Positions 39,101-48,100 of a DNA stretch of 64,000 nucleotides are shown here, piece by piece (within the stretch, counting starts at the first letter, position 1; the number at the start of each line of letters is the position of its first letter). Position numbers and translations under genes: made by a program. Location: NCBI RefSeq assembly GCF_964355755.1, contig NC_092675.1:25336412-25400411 (forward strand). Direction: 5' to 3'. Source of the DNA: Antedon mediterranea (Eukaryota; Echinodermata; Crinoidea; Comatulida; Antedonidae). The notes under the pieces were generated by a model that had not been told where the DNA came from, did not search any database, and worked only from the letters and a program-made list of their open reading frames with translations.

Positions 39101-42100
39101 ATTTGAAGTTTCCATTGCATTTTTCTGTAAATATATTATACATACAAGTACAAATACTTTAAATTTACAATTTATAAATCAATAGTATTAAAATATATGT
39201 AGCTCAAAACTTTTCAATTTAACATAAAAAATAAAAAAATGTAAAAAGCATAGAGAGGATAGCGTTTGATGTTTGCAAATGAATTATGGGAAATATGAGA
39301 GACTGGACACTGACATACTTACTCAATCGTACTCGTGGTACACAGACAAATTGAACTTCCAAATATTTGCTGATCTTAGGGCATGGGTCACCTCGGAATT
39401 CTGACACACTTGCCTCAATCGAGCAAGAATTACGATCGTCACATCTGAATTAGGATCCAAAGCAACATGCAGAGTCGTTATTAGCAGTTAGTGAGGGGCG
39501 TGTTCAAAACATGCTTATAATACGTGCGGTGGATTAAATTAAAATTTTGATGTAAAACACATTACTAAAAACATAAAATGATGTGTTTCTTTTATACCTA
39601 AAAATATCTAAAAATTGAATATTTGATATTTATTGATGTATAGTATTATATCAAAAATTTTTTACTTTACAATAAATCATTACTTTTTATTTACTTAATA
39701 TTTTTTTTATAAATCAACTTTTAAATAACCAGTAAAAACCAATACTGAATCTTAAAAAAAAAACACTACAAATGATTATAAAAGTCAAGAACATTAAAAA
39801 GGGACCTTAGTAATTAAAAAAGATTACTAATAATAATAATTAATATCTGATAATCTTCTCAATTTTTTTTAGCATATTTTAAATGTAATAACAGCACAAT
39901 GTAATTAATTTAAAAAGTGATGCCCATTAAATTAGTTGACCAAAGTGAAAAACCTAGATCCAGAATCAAAATGTTAAATATTCATCATATATAATAAGTT
40001 ATCTGTAAAATAATCTAGGGATAAAACAAAATTACTTATTTTATCTGATTATAAACTGTTATAAATGCTTAAACAAAGTTACCTAGCAAAGATTAAAAAT
40101 AAGTAACAGTAGGCCTAATGAAATAATCATAACACAGATATAAATCGGGAGCCATCTTCGATTTCACTCAACTTTTAAATTAGGCCTTGACGATGTCAAG
40201 CACAAGGGACACTGGATCTGGTAAAGATGACGGCGGAACAAACAAATCATCTTTAAAAATTGCCGACAACCTTTTGAATATTTCATACGATCTCCAATTA
40301 AAATTAAAGTACTTTGACAATATTGGGTACTTTACCCTGGATTTTGTTCTTCATTACCTCTATGGAAATGATTTGTTTCCTAATCAAGTAAAACTTAATG
40401 ACAGTAAAGGACATTTTACTTCCACATGTACGCCCCAAATAAATGTTTGCTCTATCCACTCCTGTATCAATATTGTAAAATGTTACTTAGAAGTATTGTT
40501 CTGCATAAGTTTGATTAATAATTGAAATTGTATGATATGATTATTATACTAATATAATCATAGAAGACATTTTAACTGGACCAACAATATTTTTCAGGTG
40601 AATTTATGCTACTTATATATACAGTATATACATACAAAAAATGCAGTACAAAAAAACTACATCCAAAATGATACGAAACTGATGTTCAAGGAAGGAATAC
40701 CGTAATACATCCTAAATGGAAGGAATAATTTACAGGATTCAGTTGCCAGTATACAAACATGTGATGGATTAACACTATTGAATTGGGATCAAAACAATTC
40801 CGAATACCCACCTGCAAAATGTGCAAATAGTTTATCCTTTCCTGAATTGATCGGAAGAAGTATAACTTTAGCATACAGTGTCAATTTATCATCTATTGTT
40901 TAAAGTTCTATTTGGAATAGTTTAACTCAAATCATACCAATTTTCCAGTTTTAATCTCACAGGTGCCAAATCTCAAATGAATATAAAATCCCAAGGCTAG
41001 CACCTTGTCTCACAACTACATAAACATACTGTACTTTCACAAAGGCCCCGTTTCTGCTGCCCAAAATATACCGTATATATACGGTATATTTTATATACGG
41101 TATATTTTTTGGCAGCAGAAATGGGTCTCATAAAAAATATACCGTATATATATGCGGTATATATACCGCATAAATATCCCCATCGTATATATACCGTATA
41201 TTTCGTAACCCGTTTCTGCTGCACTCAAAATATACCGTATATGTGACCCGGCCCATGACACGAGGTCAAAAACTAACAGAGCGTGATGCGTTTGTTTGGT
41301 TTTTCTGCTGCATTGACACACACGTGTATAATAAGCAAGCAACAGATCAAAATATCACTGTGGACTGAAGAAATAACTATTTTTGCAATTCAATTGTGGG
41401 GAGAAGCGAAGGTTGGGGTGGGGGGGAGACTGCATGGCAACAGAAGAGATACCGAGATTTACAAAAGTATCTCAAACAAAATAAAAGCAGAATTTGTGGT
41501 AGACTTAATAACGCCACAGTTATCGGCAAATGCCGTCGTCTTCTTTGCATAAATCTAGTCAATGCCCATTCTACATTTCTAGATTGTTTGTGTGATGTAA
41601 ATTTGTTGCCACTTCTGCTCATTAGATTTCAAATAGAAAGCAATGCTACGACGTTTTGAGAAACCATCATTGTTTTGTTTTTGTCATGTAACCTCACTAC
41701 ACTAGACTCTAGGTCAATCCATACTTCCGTCTCACAAAATGCATTTTGGGTAATGAAAGCCAACTTTTTTACAGCCCACCCACGAAGTATGTGCAGCGGA
41801 AACGGTGCACGAATTTCATATACGGTATATTTATACGGTATATTTATACGGTATATTTGGGATTGGCAGCAGAAACAGGGCCAAAGTGATAGCCTTATTG
41901 CTCGGTCAAATCATTTTTTTGCTACCTAACATTTTCTAATGTTGGCTTTGGTTTGAAGAAACTATAATTGAACATTTAAAAAATATATAAAAAGAAAAAA
42001 AATCCAACGTTCTGTTTGGGCAATAAGTCCAAGAACTAAATATGGAGCAAGAAATGTATAATAAATTGAAAATTAACCAGTAAGTATGTCTTATAATTAA

Positions 42101-45100
42101 TAGTCTTGGGTGTAAAAAATGTTTCCCATAGGAGGATGATTTCCTGTCTGTACCATGTCATGTTGGGTATAACCATTGGGAATGCTATTCATAGGATATG
42201 TGATCTAAAAACCTTGTTAAAAGTAGGTAAGTTTGTATGAGTATAATTGTGCTGGCCAAAGGTGTGGCCTAGGCCGGAGGTGTGGCCTGGGCCCTGTTTA
42301 TCTGAACAGCTGTCTGATTACATTAAAGACTATAATAAATCTAGTAGTGGTGACACGGGTTGTAACAACTAAAGGGTTGCCATGTGATAGGCACTAATCA
42401 AGAGGTGAGTCATTTTTTCACAAAATCTTTTCTTGATGGCCCCCATGCCAGACAGATATTCCTATAATGTATCTGAAATCACTGAAAAAAAATTTATGAA
42501 ATTTGTAGCCAACAGTGTAAACCAGTAGGTTTGTCAGGACAACTAAGAGAGATAATTTTGGTTGCTTTCATTCATATATAAAAAAGTACTGTAGAGATCT
42601 TTATACCATAATTAAATATAACAGCCACCTACACAAATCAGTCTTAATTAATTATTGCATACCAGAGGTCGACTTCTCAATCTGAAGCTTACAAGGGACG
42701 GTAGGGCTTAAGACAAAGCCTATCTGAAATATACATTGAGAGGAACAAAGACCTTAAATGCCTTTATGGAGAATTCTGCGAAACAGCATAAGTTAGCTGC
42801 TAATTAAATGATGTTGAAAATTAAACAATTCTAAGTATTGTGCGTCCCATTGGCAAATAAAAGCATCATTACAGTACCCATTAACTTGATGTATGATGCA
42901 AAACAATGGAAGATATTTGCATAATTTAGAAAAAAGGCTCCTATGAAAATGAAGCCAATTTTAATGAATTACTTAATGTTGAATAACTACTGTAGTTAAC
43001 ATATATGAAATTAGGGCTACTTGTTTTACTGTAACTAATATGATTTATATCTAATACTTTTTCCCCTTTCTGGGAGTATATTGTAAAAACAACTACCAAA
43101 TTAATAGAAAAGGCTATTTTACTGTATTTTATGTACACAATTATAAAGTCTATGCTGCAGTACTAATTCATGATTGATTTAATTTCAAGGGACTCATAAG
43201 TTATACTAGACTAGAAAATAATGATACATGATATATCTAGGTGCGTACTTCCAGCAAGGTGTGACAAGAAATGATTTTGACAGCAAACATTCTACAATAA
43301 CAACACCTAAACTGCCAGATTGTATTCCAAAATTACTAATGCCCATATAAACTTTCACAGTATATTCAATGTTTATTATAATTTGTTTCATAAAATTGAA
43401 AACATAAAACTACTAATGTAATATACTCATTAAATTGTATGTATAGCATCTTTTTAAACAACATTTACATTCCATTTTGGATTGGATCCGATCCCTATTA
43501 TTATGCAATCATCTTTTTCTAATTGTAATTAAACACACGAATGATACTTTTTTTGAAAGAAATTAACAAAAATCAAAACAGCAAATGTCACATATACAGC
43601 AAAAATCATTTTTGTATGGATTGCTAAAAATAAATCTACAAATATAATGTTACAGCCAAATGAGTTGAAAGGGATCTACCAGGGAATGTTAGTTAAAACT
43701 AAAACAATTAGGTTTTGTTTGAGTGCAGTCCTGAATTCATGCTTGTTTTGCCATAATTCTGGTTGCATTCAACGGACTGTTGCGCCCTCATGCGGAGAAT
43801 TGGGGGAATTACCAACTTACCATCTCTTTGGACACATCTCATGGTCACCTCTAGGTACTTTATCGTACCGGGGCAAGGATCCCCGCCAAATAAACTTGAA
43901 TTGGCAGGGATTGAACAATAAGTTTTATTGTCACACCTAATACAGTCATAGAAAAAAATAGTTTTACATACAATTGCTATCTTTATGGAATATTTAAAAC
44001 AAGAAAATATGTCAACAATGACCTAAAATGATTTAACAAAGAAAATCAGAACACCTCCAAATAACAAAATAATAAATAAAATTAAGATTAAATTAATCTA
44101 TTAATGGAGAAAAAAACTATTATAACAGTACAAACTTCTTAAAATAAAATTTGTTGAGCAATAACATGAAAGATACCAGCATATGAAACAATGATATGGT
44201 ACACATTGGCACAATGTCAATATTGGCATATTAAAATATAATGTTTGCTTAATAAAATGCTACATTATGGTTTATCTGCATATAATTTAAAGTTAACCTA
44301 ATTTGATTCAACTAGCTTGTAGTTATATTGTACACTATTACTAAGATACCGCCTAAAGAAATGTCTAATAATTTAACTATATTATATTCCTTATGGGATG
44401 AAAGAGGAAGAGATAGATATTAAACAACAATCTTACCGTTGAGATACAACGTCATAGGAGTAAGGCATCCAGAAACATTTATCATTTGTTTCGGGAATTC
44501 CTGAATATATACACGTTTTCAGATCCGTGCGGCCGTAGTTTGCTTGTTCAACAATGAGTACATATCCTACCGGACAACGTAGGTCCATGGTACTTCCATC
44601 ACACACACTTGAGAAATATACAAGTCCTCTATCGCTAGGATCACGTTTGATACGTTGTTGGGGTACACCATGACTAGAACTTAATGGAACAGCTGGAAAA
44701 TTAAAAACGGAATAAACATTTTAAAAATGATTTCATTGACAGAGAGGTTTGAGTTTTGCCATTTGTTTTACTGGTGAATTGGTCACTATGTAACATGCTT
44801 TACTGCAGTACTAGCCTAGTGTACATTTTTCTACCAAAAGTGCTACAGGCTAGCATATACAGTCATCCTTTTAGTATAATTTAAGCCTAACATTTCCAGA
44901 ATCATAGTGTGTAGATCTTAACAAGTGTTTGAGTTTGTTGTTCCATGATCTGAGCTAGTATATCTAAAAGTAAATATCAAATTAGCTTTAAAAAAAAAGG
45001 TATAGTTTAGAAATAATATTGTTGTTGATAGGATACAGTTTACATGGTGAGTTTATAGTTTCAATCAAACATTATTATTAATAATATTAATGTTTGACAT

Positions 45101-48100
45101 TTACTGTACTTCATATCAAACAAGATAGTTTGCATTATTAAATTATAGTCTTGGTCATTAAACCTGTAAAAACACTAATACTGTACCATACAAACTCATC
45201 ATCCCCATACTAGTAGGAAATGCCATCAAAAGTATTTTAATATTCAGTAATTTAATTAATTATACAACAGATAATCTCATATTCCATTTGATATTCAAGT
45301 ACTGTATTGCATGACAAGTCTCTTGTGATATGCAGTTTATTGACTTTTACATTTATTGACTTTTTATTGTACAACTGCAACAGTTACTTACAGTAGGTCT
45401 AAACCTTGGGTGCCTAAAAAGAAAAGGATGTTTGTACAGTACAACAGAATTTAAAGCATGGATGCATTTTCCAACGACTCATTTATAACTACCCCAGCAC
45501 CCTATGAATAAGAGTAGGTATGATGTTTATTTATTTTCAATATAATAATAATAATACAGATAATATTGCTTATTTTTAAAGTACAGTCAAAGAACATTTG
45601 GCTTAAGGGACACTTTTCCTTGAAAGTGGAAATATGTTTGATCGTTGACAACTGTACAAACTATACTATTGTTGATATTTTTGGATACTGGTACTTTTTT
45701 TGTGAACCACGGAGCATCAATAATTCTTTTTATATTAGAATCTTTCTTGAAATGTACGATATTGCTGTGCATTTATCTTTAAATTACAAGAATTTAGAAT
45801 TTCTGTAAGTGCTTTAAATAAACAATCATTATCAAGTATTGACTGCTGTAAATTAAATGCATGATAAATGAAGAAATGAATTACACGCTACAATTTGATC
45901 AATAACTTTAACTGCATTTGAGATTTATTTCTTCTTTATTATATTAACGGCTTTGTTACAGCTTTAATGTTAGAGTTGAATACAATTTAAAACATCAAGA
46001 CAGTAGGCCTACCAAAAGCATGATACAGTATATAGTAGGAAACCCTCCAATATGGGGACAATTTTCAAACAAGGGGAAAAATATATACGTTTTAACAAAT
46101 GACCAAACCCTGTATTTAAGGGGACACTTTCTTAAAGGTGTCTTCGTAATAATAAAACTGTACTGTCAGTAGTAGTAGTATTCAGTTTTAACCTGTATAT
46201 TAAAAATATTTTAAAATACGATATTCAAAAAATCTAATGTTGCTATTCTTATCTTATTCTTGGACTTTCTACAATTTTCATAGCACTGTATGCTAGTTAA
46301 TACTAAAATAATAATAATGCACAAAATAAACTTTCAATGAATTTAATCGAAAGAGTGTGATGTTGCTCCTACATGTGCACTGTTGATTTAGTAATGCAGA
46401 ATGCATTTGACCTTAATTAGAATCCCACTGGATTCGACAAGTTTTTAACTGACTGATTTCAGCATGAGATATTTGAATGCGGTCAGATCGCTGCAGGTAA
46501 CCACCGCCCTCGTAACACTACTTGGTAGTCATCGCATTGGTCGTTGTTGTTGGAGATTGAAATGAAACCCTACCAAGGTGTGGCATTAAAAAAGCTTTAT
46601 GGTGTGTGATATAGGACAAATCGCCTTCTTTATTATAAGCCTCCTTCCATCTATTATCTCTTCCTGGTATACAGTAGATCTCTTCTTATATTACAGTAAA
46701 TTGACATTCTGAATTTCATTTTTGTATAATTTACTGAGTTTTGTATTTTACTTTATCATCTATAGTATTACCTGTACTTTATTGTTTGGTTTTAAAATTC
46801 CTTCTTGTATGCAATATAAGGAAAGTTTAGCAACATTAATAACTTTAAATCAAACATTTCATAGGAAAATTTCTTGTAGGTTGATTAAACCAATGTTCAT
46901 CCTAATTCTATAAGTCAAAGATACTTACAAAGCCTTTAAATCAAAGTAATTTTAATTAAGTTGAACAGTACATTTTTTACACTCAAGATTCACTTTGAGC
47001 CAGTTGACAAACGTTTAATCGTTGCATTGGTATGTATGCTTTCTATACTATATACACCGTTCTGTTAATTATACAGACTGTATTTGGACAAATTAAACGT
47101 TGTCTAACGTCCCGAAACAAAAGCTCGCAATTAGCTATGCTAAGTAAAGTATATTATAGTAAGATTCTGGGGATTGTTGAAAAGTGAAAATAGTTTGGCT
47201 TGAAATTTTAAACTTGGTGGATGAAATTAAGACTGGGGATAATTGAGCAAGCATTACCAACTGAATCTCCGACTAACTGTACTTGATTCAATCGCTTAAT
47301 AACAAACATTTCTACAGTACTCAGTCATAATGAATCAATCATAGAATCCACGTGGTATGATAAACAGTTATGCTTTATTGATTGTAATTCTTTGAAATAA
47401 TAATTTATGTTGTTAGTCAGTGTAATAAATGGATTAGTTATGGATGAATCATGTAATGGGGTATCTGTATATTTTTTACATCTCCCGGAACATGAAGGAG
47501 GTAGAATATAGAATGATTTGAAAAAGATGACAAGCAATGATGAAAAATGATAAAAAGAAGTGAAAGAATAAATTTGAAAAACAATGACAAGGGAAAACAA
47601 AAACAAGGACAAATAAAAAATGAGGAAAACAAAAATGAGGAAAACTAAAAACGAGTAAAAACAAAAACAGAGAAACACAATGATAAGGAAAACAAAGTCA
47701 AGGAAAAATTATGTTAATTTGGAAAATTGTTAATTAGGTGATAAAGTAAATGACAATATTTCTCATAATTTCAGTATATTATAAAATTAGCTCAATTAAC
47801 AAATGTTAAAATGATTTAAATGTTTTGTGAATAGCTAAGGTACACAGTACTTTACTGTTAATTAATTTAGGCTACAATATCTTATAATGTACAGTATAGT
47901 ATGCTAGTAAGACACATGGCAATGCAATCAGATGTTTTTGTTATTGTCTACTACACATACCATGTGATTTCATCATGTAATCATGTAATATCAAGTACTC
48001 TCAATCTGTTACTTACCACATAGCTAGACCTTGAGCATTGATATTTTAGCATAACAACACCTTTCAACAAAGACCTGTCATTAGTCTATTTTCTTTGTTC

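Noticed and set aside
45396-45425. 22-nt exon-like stretch with good splice sites in intron 1
   Set aside because: Length and phases do not fit exons 1 and 2.
47325-47678. 117-codon Phe/Leu/Ser-rich frame
   Set aside because: Reverse reading of a purine-rich low-complexity tract.
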